Assembly (NCBI GenBank): GCA_015057505.1
Contig: SVEG01000013.1
Coordinates: forward strand, 19,009-83,008
From: Lachnospiraceae bacterium
Lineage (GTDB): Bacteria > Bacillota > Clostridia > Lachnospirales > Lachnospiraceae
Direction of reading: 5' to 3'
DNA length: 64,000 bases
In this document: positions 53,633 through 62,512 of the stretch, one piece after another
Numbering within the stretch: the first letter of the stretch is position 1
How the letters are laid out: every line of letters starts with the position of its first letter
The notes under the pieces: model-generated
The model's input: the letters and a program-made list of their open reading frames with translations, nothing else
Told to the model about the DNA's origin: nothing
Database searches by the model: none
Made by a program: the position numbers and the translations under genes

Positions 53633-55588
53633 ATGGATAAGACAAAACGAATGACGGAGCTTGTTGTGTTACTCAATGAGGCGAGCCGTGCTTATTATCA
53701 GGAAGCAAGAGAGATAATGAGCAATTTTGAATATGATAGGTTATATGATGAGCTTGTGGCACTTGAGGCAGAGACAGGCGTAGTGCTTGCAGGAAGCCCC
53801 ACTGTAAATGTCGGTTATGAGGTTGTGAGCGAGCTGCCGAAGGAGGAGCATGATTCGCCGATGCTTTCTCTTGACAAAACTAAAAGTGTAGAGGCTCTTG
53901 CGGACTGGCTTGGTGATAAGGAAGGTTTACTTTCCTGGAAGCTTGATGGCCTTACGGTTGTACTCACTTATGAGAACGGTGAATTAAAAAAGGCTGTTAC
54001 ACGCGGTAACGGAGTTATCGGTGAGCTTGTTACGAATAATGCGAAGATGTTTAAAAATCTGCCGTTTAAGATTGCTTACAAGGGTGAACTTGTTTTGCGT
54101 GGAGAGGCAGTTATTAAGTATTCTGACTTTGAGAAAATTAATGCGGCGATAGAAGATGTGGATGCCAAATACAAGAATCCGCGTAACCTTTGCAGTGGTT
54201 CAATTCGCCAGTTGAGCAATGAAGTTACGAAGCAGCGTAATGTTAATTTGTATGCTTTTTCACTTATAAAGGCTGAAGATGCAGGGCTTGGTAATTCGCG
54301 TGAAGAAGAGTTTAAGTGGCTTGAAGCACAAGGCTTTTCCGTGGTTCCGTATAAAAAGGTGACGGCGGCGACTATCGCTGACAAAGTGGCAGAGTTTGCG
54401 AAAGAAATCATTGACTTTGATATACCGAGCGACGGCCTTGTACTTACTTATGAGGATATTGCATATGGCATCGGACTTGGTGCAACTGCTAAATTCCCGC
54501 GTCATTCGATTGCATTTAAATGGCAGGATGAAACGGGCATCACACACCTCAAGGCGATTGAGTGGAGTCCGTCAAGAACAGGTCTTATCAATCCTGTTGC
54601 GATTTTTGAACCGGTAGAGCTTGAAGGTACTACCGTCAGTCGCGCAAGTGTTCATAATATAAGCATCATGGAAGGCCTGGAGCTTGGTATCGGTGATGAA
54701 ATCAGCGTGTATAAAGCGAATATGATTATTCCGCAGATTGCCGATAATTTTACAAGGAGCGGTAATGTCGAGATCCCGAAGATTTGTCCGGTGTGTGGCG
54801 GAGCTACGGAAATTCGTGCAGTAAACGGTGCTAAGTCTTTATATTGTATTAATGAAAAATGTGAAGCAAAGCAGATAAAAGGTTTTACGCATTTTGTTGA
54901 GCGTAACGCCATGAATATAGAGGGCTTGTCCGAGGAGACTCTTGAGAAGTTTATTCAGGCGGGATTTTTGCATACGTTTGCAGATTTGTTCAGGCTTGAC
55001 AGACACAAGGATGCAATCCTTAGCATGCGAGGTTTTAAGGATAAGACATATGAAAATATTATAACTGCCGTGAATGATGCACGTAATACGACTCTTCCGA
55101 GACTTATTTATGGGCTTGGTATAGCCAATATCGGTGCTGCCAATGCGAAAGTTTTGTGCAAGCATTTTGGGTATGATTTGGACAGAATCAGACATGCAAC
55201 AGCAGAAGAACTTACACAGATAGAAGGCTTTGGAGATGTAATTGCCAAGGCGTATGTTGAGTATTTTGCTGACGAGGTTAATCAGGAAAAGCTTGATGAC
55301 CTTCTTTTGGAGCTTAATATTGAGAAACCCGAGGAAAATAATTTGCAACAAAGTCTTGATGGCGTTACTGTTGTAATTACAGGTTCGCTTGAATTGTTTG
55401 AGAACAGAAATGCCCTTAAAGACGAGATTGAAAAGCGCGGCGGTAAGGTTGCGGGTTCTGTATCGTCAAATACGAATTATTTGATAAATAATGATACTCA
55501 GTCATCCTCGTCGAAGAATAAAAAGGCAAAGGAACTCGGGATTCCGATTGTTGCGGAGAAGGAGTTTGTGGAGCGGTTCCTTGGTTGA
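53633..55588 (+). CDS. ligA: NAD-dependent DNA ligase LigA
   Basis: Seals nicks in replication and repair, using NAD+. 651 residues: Ia region at the start ('LLNEASRAYYQEAREIMSNFEYDRLYDEL'-type), adenylation motif 'SWKLDGLTVVL' with the active Lys at ~105, 'GSIRQL', OB fold, a four-Cys zinc finger ('CPVCGG...CINEKCEAK') at ~385-410, helix-hairpin-helix repeats and a BRCT domain at the end ('GVTVVITGSLELFENRNAL'). All parts are present. Confidence 0.96.
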   Translation: MDKTKRMTELVVLLNEASRAYYQEAREIMSNFEYDRLYDELVALEAETGVVLAGSPTVNVGYEVVSELPKEEHDSPMLSLDKTKSVEALADWLGDKEGLLSWKLDGLTVVLTYENGELKKAVTRGNGVIGELVTNNAKMFKNLPFKIAYKGELVLRGEAVIKYSDFEKINAAIEDVDAKYKNPRNLCSGSIRQLSNEVTKQRNVNLYAFSLIKAEDAGLGNSREEEFKWLEAQGFSVVPYKKVTAATIADKVAEFAKEIIDFDIPSDGLVLTYEDIAYGIGLGATAKFPRHSIAFKWQDETGITHLKAIEWSPSRTGLINPVAIFEPVELEGTTVSRASVHNISIMEGLELGIGDEISVYKANMIIPQIADNFTRSGNVEIPKICPVCGGATEIRAVNGAKSLYCINEKCEAKQIKGFTHFVERNAMNIEGLSEETLEKFIQAGFLHTFADLFRLDRHKDAILSMRGFKDKTYENIITAVNDARNTTLPRLIYGLGIANIGAANAKVLCKHFGYDLDRIRHATAEELTQIEGFGDVIAKAYVEYFADEVNQEKLDDLLLELNIEKPEENNLQQSLDGVTVVITGSLELFENRNALKDEIEKRGGKVAGSVSSNTNYLINNDTQSSSSKNKKAKELGIPIVAEKEFVERFLG

Positions 55589-55665
55589 TGTGCGGTATGT
55601 TAAGCTGGGTTGCGGTGATTTTTTAGGAACAGAACTGTATCAACTGTACAAACTGTTGCATAAGT

Positions 55666-55694
55666 TCTAATTTTATGGTAGAATGTCGAAACAT
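55666..55694 (+). promoter_or_regulatory. metA promoter
   Basis: TTGCAT (55666-55671), 17 bases, TAGAAT (55689-55694). The leader is only ~20 bases; no S-box or T-box fits in the 131 bases between ligA and metA. Confidence 0.6.
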
Positions 55695-55719
55695 AAGTTA
55701 AAGAAAAGTTGGTGGAAAT

Positions 55720-56628
55720 ATGCCTATTAAAGTACAGAGCGGATTGCCGGCGAAGGCAATACTTGAATCAGAATTTATTTTTATCATGGACGAGGAGAGA
55801 GCGATGACTCAGGATATACGTCCTTTGCAGATTGCGATTCTTAATCTCATGCCTAACAAAGAGGAGACGGAGACTCATTTGCTCAGAGCATTGTCTAATA
55901 CGCCCCTTCAGCTTGAAGTGACGTTTCTTGCAATGGAGTCACGTGTTTCAAAGCATACGGCAGTAGAGCATTTGAATAAATTTTATAAGTCATACAGAGA
56001 AGTGAAGGAGCAGCGTTTTGACGGACTTATCGTTACAGGTGCGCCTGTTGAACTTATGGAGTTCGAGGACGTTGATTACTGGCAGGAGCTTTGTAATATT
56101 TTCGAGTGGAGCAAGACCAATGTAACATCTACGCTTCATATCTGTTGGGGTGCGCAGGCAGGTCTTTACTATCATTATGGCGTTAAGAAGTATGAGCTTC
56201 CGAAGAAGATTTCGGGCGTGTACAGGCATCATGTAAATGACAGACGAATCGCAATGCTTCGCGGTTTTGATGATTATTTTAATGCACCGCATTCACGTTA
56301 TACCGAGAACAAGAAGGATGAGATTGCGGCTGTTCCCGAGCTTGAGGTTCTTGCCGAGTCCGACGAGGCAGGTGTGTTCCTTGTAATGGGACAGGAAGGC
56401 AAGCAGTTCTTCATGACCGGACATCCCGAGTACGACCGCTATACACTTAACAACGAGTATCAGCGTGACCTCGGCAAGGGCATCAATCCCGAGATTCCGG
56501 CAAATTATTATAAGAATGATAATCCCGAGGAGAAGCCGATTTTCTCATGGAGAAGTTGTGCGAATACGATTTACAGTAATTGGCTTAATTATTACGTATA
56601 TCAGAAGACACCGTTTGATTGGTGCTAG
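55720..56628 (+). CDS. metA: Homoserine O-acetyltransferase (MetA type)
   Basis: First step of methionine synthesis from homoserine. 302 residues of the MetA family: '[27 protein letters not shown]'-type N-terminus, '[14 protein letters not shown]', the catalytic Cys in '[14 protein letters not shown]' and 'GHPEYDR' with the catalytic His. In MetA the residue after GAPV decides the acyl donor: Glu, as here, goes with acetyl-CoA, Gly with succinyl-CoA, so this is probably the acetyl type. Single gene with own promoter and terminator. Confidence 0.93.
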   Translation: MPIKVQSGLPAKAILESEFIFIMDEERAMTQDIRPLQIAILNLMPNKEETETHLLRALSNTPLQLEVTFLAMESRVSKHTAVEHLNKFYKSYREVKEQRFDGLIVTGAPVELMEFEDVDYWQELCNIFEWSKTNVTSTLHICWGAQAGLYYHYGVKKYELPKKISGVYRHHVNDRRIAMLRGFDDYFNAPHSRYTENKKDEIAAVPELEVLAESDEAGVFLVMGQEGKQFFMTGHPEYDRYTLNNEYQRDLGKGINPEIPANYYKNDNPEEKPIFSWRSCANTIYSNWLNYYVYQKTPFDWC

Positions 56629-56636
56629 GATTATTA

Positions 56637-56673
56637 ACAGCGATAATGCGTTTTGACATTATCGCTGTTTTTT
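56637..56673 (+). terminator. metA terminator
   Basis: Perfect 12-bp arms ACAGCGATAATG / CATTATCGCTGT with an 8-base loop, followed by T6. Confidence 0.93.
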
Positions 56674-56685
56674 GATTTAATCCGA

Positions 56686-56714
56686 TTGCTTACTTGCTAC
56701 AAAAATGATATAAT
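56686..56714 (+). promoter_or_regulatory. Promoter of the alcohol/aldehyde dehydrogenase group
   Basis: TTGCTT (56686-56691), 17 bases, consensus TATAAT (56709-56714). Transcription would begin near 56721, leaving a ~110-base leader before the ATG at 56830. Confidence 0.7.
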
Positions 56715-56772
56715 GTTCGCGTACGCAATGAGCCAAGCAGCTGCAACGCAGACATTTGGCGAATGCGCGCGA

Positions 56773-56813
56773 GCCATGATGTTGCGAAGCAAATCATGGC
56801 AGCATTTTTTTTT
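56773..56813 (+). terminator. Terminator-like hairpin in the leader of the dehydrogenase genes (possible attenuator)
   Basis: GCCATGAT-(G)-TTGC pairs with GCAA-ATCATGGC around GAA, then AGCA and T9. It lies between the promoter at 56686 and the start at 56830, so it could stop transcription early. An upstream GCCAA...TTGGC pair (56733, 56756) could form an alternative fold. Confidence 0.55.
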
Positions 56814-56829
56814 GATGAGAGGACTAACT

Positions 56830-58038
56830 ATGAACCCAATAAGAAAAGCATATTGCAGAGCATTCCAGACATGTTTTAAGCTTGCACTACCCATTTTACC
56901 GTATCGCAAGCCGAAGATTTTTAAGAGCGTCTGCGAATTGCCCGGATTATTTGATAAGAAGAGAATTGATAAAGTATTGCTTGTAACTGATAAAAGTGTA
57001 AGAAGTCTCGGTCTTACGGAAGAACTTGAGATGTGCCTTAAGGCTAATGATATTGAACTTACGATATACGACGGCACGGTTGCCAATCCTACTACGACCA
57101 ATGTTGAAGATGCGAGAGCACTTTACATAGAGAATGAATGTCAGGCACTCATTGGTTTCGGCGGCGGGTCACCCATCGACTGCGCAAAGGCTGTAGGTGC
57201 AAGAATTGCTAAGCCCAACCAGCCACTTTCTAAGATGAAGGGTATTTTGAAAATACATAAAAGGATTCCGCTTCTTATTGCGGTGCCGACTACTGCGGGA
57301 ACAGGAAGTGAGACTACTCTTGCTGCGGTAATTACCGATGATAAGACAAGACATAAGTATCCGATTAACGATTTCCCTCTTATTCCGCGTTATGCTGTTC
57401 TTGATGCGAAGGTTACAAGGAGCCTTCCTCCGTCACTTACGGCGACGACAGGTATGGATGCGCTTACACACGCAGTAGAGGCTTTTATTGGTAATTCTAC
57501 GACATCGGGAACGCGTAAGGATTCAATTAAGGCAGTGCAGTTGATATTTAAATATATAAGAAATGCATATAATGATGGCAATGACATGGTTGCCAGAGAA
57601 AAGATGCTTTATGCGGCATATCTTGCAGGAAGTGCATTTACGAAGTCATATGTAGGTTATGTACACGCTGTTGCGCATTCTCTTGGCGGCAAATATAATG
57701 TACCTCACGGATTTGCCAATGCAGTGCTTTTACCGAGTGTCCTGGAGGCTTATGGTGAAGCAGCATGGCATAAGCTCCGTCTTTTGGCGGATGCGATCGG
57801 TCTTTGTGATGAGAATGATACTGATGAAACAGGTGCCGGAAAGTTTATTGAAGCAATTAAGGCAATGAAGAAGGATCTTAATATCGGTGATACAATCAGA
57901 GGAATTAATCCTTTGGATATACCTAAGCTTGCAAAGCATGCCGATAGGGAGGCAAATCCCTTGTATCCGGTTCCGAAGCTTATGAATGCAAAGGAACTTC
58001 AGGCATTATATTACAATGTTTTGGAAGGAAAAAAATAA
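56830..58038 (+). CDS. Iron-containing alcohol dehydrogenase
   Basis: 402 residues, group III (iron) alcohol dehydrogenase: NAD(P) motif 'GFGGGSPIDCAKAVGA', 'VPTTAGTGSETTLAAVI', and metal ligands in 'GMDALTHAVEAFIG' and 'HAVAHSLGGKYNVPHGFANA'. It reduces an aldehyde or oxidises an alcohol in the cytoplasm. ATG 56830 follows GAGAGGA; the longer open frame to 56653 covers the promoter and leader. An aldehyde dehydrogenase gene follows by one base, so the pair may handle the same compound. Confidence 0.9.
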   Translation: MNPIRKAYCRAFQTCFKLALPILPYRKPKIFKSVCELPGLFDKKRIDKVLLVTDKSVRSLGLTEELEMCLKANDIELTIYDGTVANPTTTNVEDARALYIENECQALIGFGGGSPIDCAKAVGARIAKPNQPLSKMKGILKIHKRIPLLIAVPTTAGTGSETTLAAVITDDKTRHKYPINDFPLIPRYAVLDAKVTRSLPPSLTATTGMDALTHAVEAFIGNSTTSGTRKDSIKAVQLIFKYIRNAYNDGNDMVAREKMLYAAYLAGSAFTKSYVGYVHAVAHSLGGKYNVPHGFANAVLLPSVLEAYGEAAWHKLRLLADAIGLCDENDTDETGAGKFIEAIKAMKKDLNIGDTIRGINPLDIPKLAKHADREANPLYPVPKLMNAKELQALYYNVLEGKK

Positions 58039-58039
58039 T

Positions 58040-59419
58040 ATGAACGAAGCAGAAATCAAGTCAATTATAGATAAACAGAAAGCCTTTTTTGCGAAAGGTG
58101 ACACTCTTAAGGTATCATATCGCGTTCGGGCACTGAAAAGACTTAGAGAAGCAGTAAAAAAGCATGAAGAGGAGATTAACGCGGCGCTTAAAGCAGACCT
58201 CGGTAAGAGTACTTCTGAAAGCTATATGTGTGAGGTCGGTATGGTGCTTAGTGAGCTTTCATATATGATTAAACATACCGCACGCTATGCTAAGAAAAAG
58301 CATGTTATTTCACCGCTTGCACAGTTCCATTCAAAAAGTTACAAGCTTCCGTCGCCGTACGGACAGGTGCTTATTTTAAGCCCGTGGAATTATCCTTTTA
58401 TGTTGAGTTTTGACCCGCTTATTGATGCGATTGCGGCAGGTAATACGGCGGTTGTGAAGCCCAGTGCATATTCACTGACGGTAAGTGAAGTTATTGCGAA
58501 GGTCATCAGAGAGAGTTTTGATGAAGAATATGTTGCGGTGGTTCTCGGTGGAAGAGCAGAAAATACCTGCCTTCTTGAACAGGAATTTGATTATATCTTC
58601 TTTACGGGAAGCAGTGCCGTGGGACATGAGGTTATGCGTAAGGCGGCGGAGCATCTTACCCCTGTTACGCTTGAACTTGGCGGGAAGAGCCCGTGTATTG
58701 TGGATGAGACGGTAAGAGTCGGACTTGCCGCAAAGCGAATAGTGTTCGGTAAGTATCTTAACTGTGGACAAACCTGTGTTGCACCTGATTATATATATTG
58801 CCATGAGAGTAGAGTGGATGAATTTATTGATGCTGTTCAGACTGAAATACTCAGGCAGTACGGAGAAGAACCGCTTAAGAATGATAAATACGGCAAGATG
58901 ATTAACAGGAAGCATTTTGACAGGGTAAAAGGTCTTATTGATGCAGACAAGGTAATCGTAGGCGGCGAGGTTAATGAAGATGCTTTGCAGATTGCTCCTA
59001 CGGTTATGAGAGATGTTACTTGGGATGATGCGGTAATGAAGGAAGAAATCTTCGGGCCTGTTATGCCGATCTTAACATATAAGAACATAGATGATGTTAT
59101 CGCAACTATAAATGCGCATCCGCATCCGCTTGCATTCTATCTTTTTACCGAGGATGAGAACGAGGTCAAGAAGGTATTTAATGTGTGCAATTTCGGTGGA
59201 GGTTGTGTTAATGACACGATTATCCATCTTGCGACGTCTTATATGGGATTTGGCGGTGTAGGTGCAAGCGGAATGGGTTCCTATCACGGAAGGACCGGTT
59301 TTGAGACATTTTCGCATTATAAGAGCATTGTGGATAAGAAGACATGGCTTGATTTGCCGATGAGGTATCAGCCATACACAAGCTGGAAAGACACAATGAT
59401 AAGAATGTTTTTAAAATAA
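58040..59419 (+). CDS. Aldehyde dehydrogenase
   Basis: 459 residues, of the class 3-like (ALDH3/YwdH) type without the usual long N-terminus: 'LSPWNYPFMLSFDPLIDAIAAGN', 'FTGSSAVGHEVMRKAAEHL', the general base Glu in 'TLELGGKSPCIV' and the catalytic Cys in 'YLNCGQTCVAPDY'. It oxidises aldehydes to acids with NAD(P)+. Starts immediately after the alcohol dehydrogenase stop (RBS AAGGAAAAAA). The C-terminus ends with a hydrophobic 'MIRMFLK', as in ALDH3 enzymes. Confidence 0.93.
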   Translation: MNEAEIKSIIDKQKAFFAKGDTLKVSYRVRALKRLREAVKKHEEEINAALKADLGKSTSESYMCEVGMVLSELSYMIKHTARYAKKKHVISPLAQFHSKSYKLPSPYGQVLILSPWNYPFMLSFDPLIDAIAAGNTAVVKPSAYSLTVSEVIAKVIRESFDEEYVAVVLGGRAENTCLLEQEFDYIFFTGSSAVGHEVMRKAAEHLTPVTLELGGKSPCIVDETVRVGLAAKRIVFGKYLNCGQTCVAPDYIYCHESRVDEFIDAVQTEILRQYGEEPLKNDKYGKMINRKHFDRVKGLIDADKVIVGGEVNEDALQIAPTVMRDVTWDDAVMKEEIFGPVMPILTYKNIDDVIATINAHPHPLAFYLFTEDENEVKKVFNVCNFGGGCVNDTIIHLATSYMGFGGVGASGMGSYHGRTGFETFSHYKSIVDKKTWLDLPMRYQPYTSWKDTMIRMFLK

Positions 59420-59437
59420 AAATTTTCGGAGGATATT

Positions 59438-60466
59438 ATGGAAAATACAAGAGATTTTGATTTGCTGGCACTTGGAGAACTTTTACTTCGTTTATCACCT
59501 GCAGGTAATGAAAGACTTGTGAGGGGTGAGAATTTTCAAAAGCAGGTAGGAGGTGCCGAGCTTAATGTTGTATCAGGTTCCGCTCTTTTGGGACTTCGTA
59601 CAGGTATTATTAGCAAGCTTCCTGCGAGTGATATCGGAAGATATGTAACTAACAGGGTGAGATTCAACGGTGTTAGTGATGATTATCTTGTTTATGATGA
59701 GAGCAAGGACGCGAGACTGGGAATTTATTATTATGAGTACGGTGCACATCCGAGAAAGCCCAATGTAGTATACGACAGAAAATATACTACGATTAACAGT
59801 GTATCTGTTTGTGATTTTCCGGAGGAAATGTATTCGTCGGCAAGATGTTTCCATACGACCGGTATAACACTTGCACTCAGTAAGCAGGCAAGAGAGACAG
59901 GCGTAGAGATGATTAAGCGTTTCAAGGAACACGGTACACTTATTTCTTTCGATGTTAATTTCAGGGCTAATCTCTGGTCGGGTGAGGAAGCAAAAGAGTG
60001 TATTGAACAAATCTTGCCGTATGTGGACATTTTCTTCTGTTCAGAGGATACTGCAAGACTTACTTTTGGTAAGGAAGGCGACGTAAAAGAAATTATGAAG
60101 AGCTTTGCGACAGAATATCCTCTCTCTGTCGTTGCATCTACACAAAGAATTGTGCATTCACCTAAGATTCATTCCTTCGGTTCTGTTGTTTATGATGTGA
60201 AAAAAGATGTTTTCTATCAGGAACGTGCTTACGAGAATATCGAAGTTGTAGACAGAATCGGAAGTGGTGATGCATATATTTCAGGAGCTCTTTACGGACT
60301 TCTTAAGTATGATATGGACTGTGAAAAAGCCATGGTATACGGCAATGCGACAGCGGCGGTTAAGAATACGATTCCGGGCGATTTGCCTTCGTCTGACCTT
60401 AAGGAAATCAATAGTATTATCCGCAGTCACAACACGGTCGGAAGACAGTCAGAGATGAATCGCTAA
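59438..60466 (+). CDS. PfkB-family sugar kinase, 2-keto-3-deoxygluconate kinase-like
   Basis: 342 residues of the ribokinase fold. 'ALGELLLRLSP' at the start, 'QVGGAELNVVSGSALLGL' (first PfkB signature), and 'DRIGSGDAYISGALYGLLKY' with the catalytic Asp (second). The pattern fits KdgK-like kinases, which phosphorylate 2-keto-3-deoxygluconate or a similar acid sugar. Starts 18 bases after the aldehyde dehydrogenase gene behind CGGAGG, so probably in the same operon. No aldolase or isomerase gene is near to confirm the substrate. Confidence 0.82.
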   Translation: MENTRDFDLLALGELLLRLSPAGNERLVRGENFQKQVGGAELNVVSGSALLGLRTGIISKLPASDIGRYVTNRVRFNGVSDDYLVYDESKDARLGIYYYEYGAHPRKPNVVYDRKYTTINSVSVCDFPEEMYSSARCFHTTGITLALSKQARETGVEMIKRFKEHGTLISFDVNFRANLWSGEEAKECIEQILPYVDIFFCSEDTARLTFGKEGDVKEIMKSFATEYPLSVVASTQRIVHSPKIHSFGSVVYDVKKDVFYQERAYENIEVVDRIGSGDAYISGALYGLLKYDMDCEKAMVYGNATAAVKNTIPGDLPSSDLKEINSIIRSHNTVGRQSEMNR

Positions 60467-60501
60467 TCGGATTATATATGCTATGTAGGTGTGTCAAAAT
60501 A

Positions 60502-60530
60502 TTGACTTTTGGCGGGTAGTGTGATAGTTT
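60502..60530 (+). promoter_or_regulatory. Possible promoter of xpt
   Basis: TTGACT (60502-60507) with TAGTTT 17 bases later (60525-60530). The -10 is weak. I find no purine riboswitch core in the 149 bases before xpt. Confidence 0.4.
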
Positions 60531-60615
60531 TGAATATGATGGTACATAATAATTATTATTGTAATTTTATATCAATTGTTGTGAAATATAAAAATAATTG
60601 AGTGAAGGAACAAAT

Positions 60616-61185
60616 ATGAAAGCACTTGAAGAAAAAATTGACAAAGAGGGTATTGTTTATCCCGGGAATATACTTAAGGTCGGAAGTTTTTTAAATCATC
60701 AGCTCGATGTGGATTTTCTTATGGAGATGGGTAGGGAGATAGAACGTCTGTATAAGGATGCGGGTGTTACTAAGATTGTGACCATTGAATCATCGGGAAT
60801 AGCAATTGCAGTAGCGGCGGCAAGCTTTATGCATGTACCAGTTGTTTTTGCAAAGAAGACCAAGACAAGTAATCTTAGTGGTGAATCCTATGTTTCAAAG
60901 GTTCATTCATTTACACACAATAAGGATTATGACATTGTGATTTCCAAACAGTTCATTTCGGAAAATGATTGCGTTTTACTCATAGACGATTTTCTTGCGG
61001 TCGGCAATGCGCTTAATGGTCTGATTGATATTGTAGGACAGGCAGGTGCCAAGCTTGCAGGTGCGGCGATTGCTATTGAGAAGGGCTTCCAGGGCGGCGG
61101 AGATGCACTCAGAGCCAAAGGTATCAGAGTTGAGTCGCTGGCTCTTATCGACAGCATGGAAAATAACAAAATTATTTACCGTTGA
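60616..61185 (+). CDS. xpt: Xanthine phosphoribosyltransferase
   Basis: Purine salvage: xanthine plus PRPP gives XMP. 189 residues with 'GNILKVGSFLNHQLDVDFLMEMG' as in Bacillus Xpt, 'TIESSGIAIAVAAA', and the PRPP motif 'VLLIDDFLAVGNALNGL'. ATG 60616 follows AAGGAAC. The next genes encode a nucleoside-type BMP lipoprotein and its ABC ATPase, which suggests uptake and salvage are grouped. Confidence 0.95.
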   Translation: MKALEEKIDKEGIVYPGNILKVGSFLNHQLDVDFLMEMGREIERLYKDAGVTKIVTIESSGIAIAVAAASFMHVPVVFAKKTKTSNLSGESYVSKVHSFTHNKDYDIVISKQFISENDCVLLIDDFLAVGNALNGLIDIVGQAGAKLAGAAIAIEKGFQGGGDALRAKGIRVESLALIDSMENNKIIYR

Positions 61186-61248
61186 TATCAGGCAGATATA
61201 CTGCTCGATATATATTAAATTTACCGGATTGGTAAGGAGGACAAAAGG

Positions 61249-62436
61249 ATGAAGAAACTTGTTGCTTTATTTATGGTTTGTGTTATGGCTTTATCTTTAA
61301 TGGTAGGCTGTGGCTCAAAGGGCGACGACAATGCAATCAAAGTAGGTGCTATCTACATTACAAGTAAAGATGACACCGCAGGATACACTTATGCACATCA
61401 TAATGGTATCACAAAGGCTATGGAAAATCTCGGAATTTCAAACGATAATCTTTACATTATCGACAACGTTCTCGAGGATGACATTGCAGTAACTAACGCA
61501 ATTGATAACCTTGCAGGTAAGGGATGTAAGATTATTTTCGGTATCAGCTTCGGTTATATTACAGCTATGGCAGAAGCGGCTGAGAAGGAAGAATATAAGG
61601 ATATTATTTTCTCACATGGTACAGGTTATTTAAGCAACGATACTAACTTTAACAATTATTTCGGACGTATTTATCAGGCACGTTACCTTGCAGGTATCGC
61701 AGCAGGTCTTAAGTCACTTGCACTTGGTAACAACAGCATCGGCTATGTTGCTGCATGGGGTACAGAGTATGCAGAGACATGTAGTGGTATTAATGCTTTT
61801 GCACTTGGTGCACAGGCAGTTAACCCTAACGCAGAAGTACATGTAAAGGTTATCAGCACATGGGGTGATGAGGCTCTTGAGAAGCAGGCAGCAGAGTACT
61901 TAATCAGTACACATAAGTGCTGTGTTATCGCTCAGCATTGTGACAGTGCACAGCCTCAGATGGCAGCAGAAGCAGCAGCTAATGTATTCGGTTGTGGATA
62001 TAATTCAGATATGACAGAGCAGGCTCCCAAGTCACATCTTACAGCTCCTATCTGGAACTGGGATGTATACTATGAGTTAGCTATTAAGACAGCTATGGAA
62101 AATCCTACAAACTTCATGGGTATTGTGGGCAACTACTATGGTGGCCTTAAGGAGAACTTTATCGGTATTTCTGAACTTACAGCTAACTGTGAAGCAGGAA
62201 CAGCGGAGATGATTAAGCTTGCAACTGATCTTATGGTTTCAGGCAACTGGGATGTATTCAGCGGTGTTAAGTTATCTTTCATAAATAATAACGGTTCATA
62301 TGATGTTGTAACAACAGATGCAGATCTTGTTGATGCAGCCGGCAATGTAATTGTTAAAGCAGGCGATCCTTCAGTAGAAGATGGTGTTATCCAGGGTAGC
62401 ATGAACTACTACGTAAAGGGCGTTACAGCCGAGTAA
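61249..62436 (+). CDS. BMP-family ABC transporter substrate-binding lipoprotein (nucleoside-type)
   Basis: 395 residues. Lipoprotein signal: 'MKKLVALFMVCVMALSLMVGC' with Cys at 21. The rest matches the BmpA/Med/TmpC family: 'KVGAIYITSKDDTAGYTYAHHNGI', 'FGISFGYITAMAEAAEKE', 'NYFGRIYQARYLAGIAAGL' and 'VISTWGDEALEKQAAEYL'. Members bind purine nucleosides outside the cell. The codon use is strongly biased, and the RBS is AAGGAGG, which fits high expression. A hairpin separates it from the ATPase gene. Confidence 0.93.
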   Translation: MKKLVALFMVCVMALSLMVGCGSKGDDNAIKVGAIYITSKDDTAGYTYAHHNGITKAMENLGISNDNLYIIDNVLEDDIAVTNAIDNLAGKGCKIIFGISFGYITAMAEAAEKEEYKDIIFSHGTGYLSNDTNFNNYFGRIYQARYLAGIAAGLKSLALGNNSIGYVAAWGTEYAETCSGINAFALGAQAVNPNAEVHVKVISTWGDEALEKQAAEYLISTHKCCVIAQHCDSAQPQMAAEAAANVFGCGYNSDMTEQAPKSHLTAPIWNWDVYYELAIKTAMENPTNFMGIVGNYYGGLKENFIGISELTANCEAGTAEMIKLATDLMVSGNWDVFSGVKLSFINNNGSYDVVTTDADLVDAAGNVIVKAGDPSVEDGVIQGSMNYYVKGVTAE

Positions 62437-62442
62437 TTGATT

Positions 62443-62487
62443 GTTCAGAGCCAGGCAGTGGAGCAGTTTCGAGTCTTGGCTCTGAAC
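62443..62487 (+). repeat. Intercistronic hairpin with GTTCAGAGCCA arms
   Basis: Perfect 11-bp arms GTTCAGAGCCA (62443-62453) and TGGCTCTGAAC (62477-62487) with a 23-base loop, between the lipoprotein and ATPase genes. The same arm is found at both ends of the element at 34837-35021. There is a weak TTTATAAAAAC tail. It may lower transcription or protect the upstream message, so more lipoprotein is made than ATPase. Confidence 0.85.
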
Positions 62488-62512
62488 TTTATAAAAACAG
62501 GGAGGTCAATTT

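Noticed and set aside
55693..55700. TGTCGAA (Spo0A-like box) next to the metA -10
   Set aside because: A single 7-base match by chance is likely, and metA has no sporulation role.
55589..55719. SAM or T-box leader before metA
   Set aside because: The gap is only 131 bases, with a promoter ~20 bases before the start codon region, and no terminator or known core.
60467..60615. Purine riboswitch before xpt
   Set aside because: The conserved loop and junction bases of the purine class are not present; only A+T-rich sequence and a weak promoter are seen.
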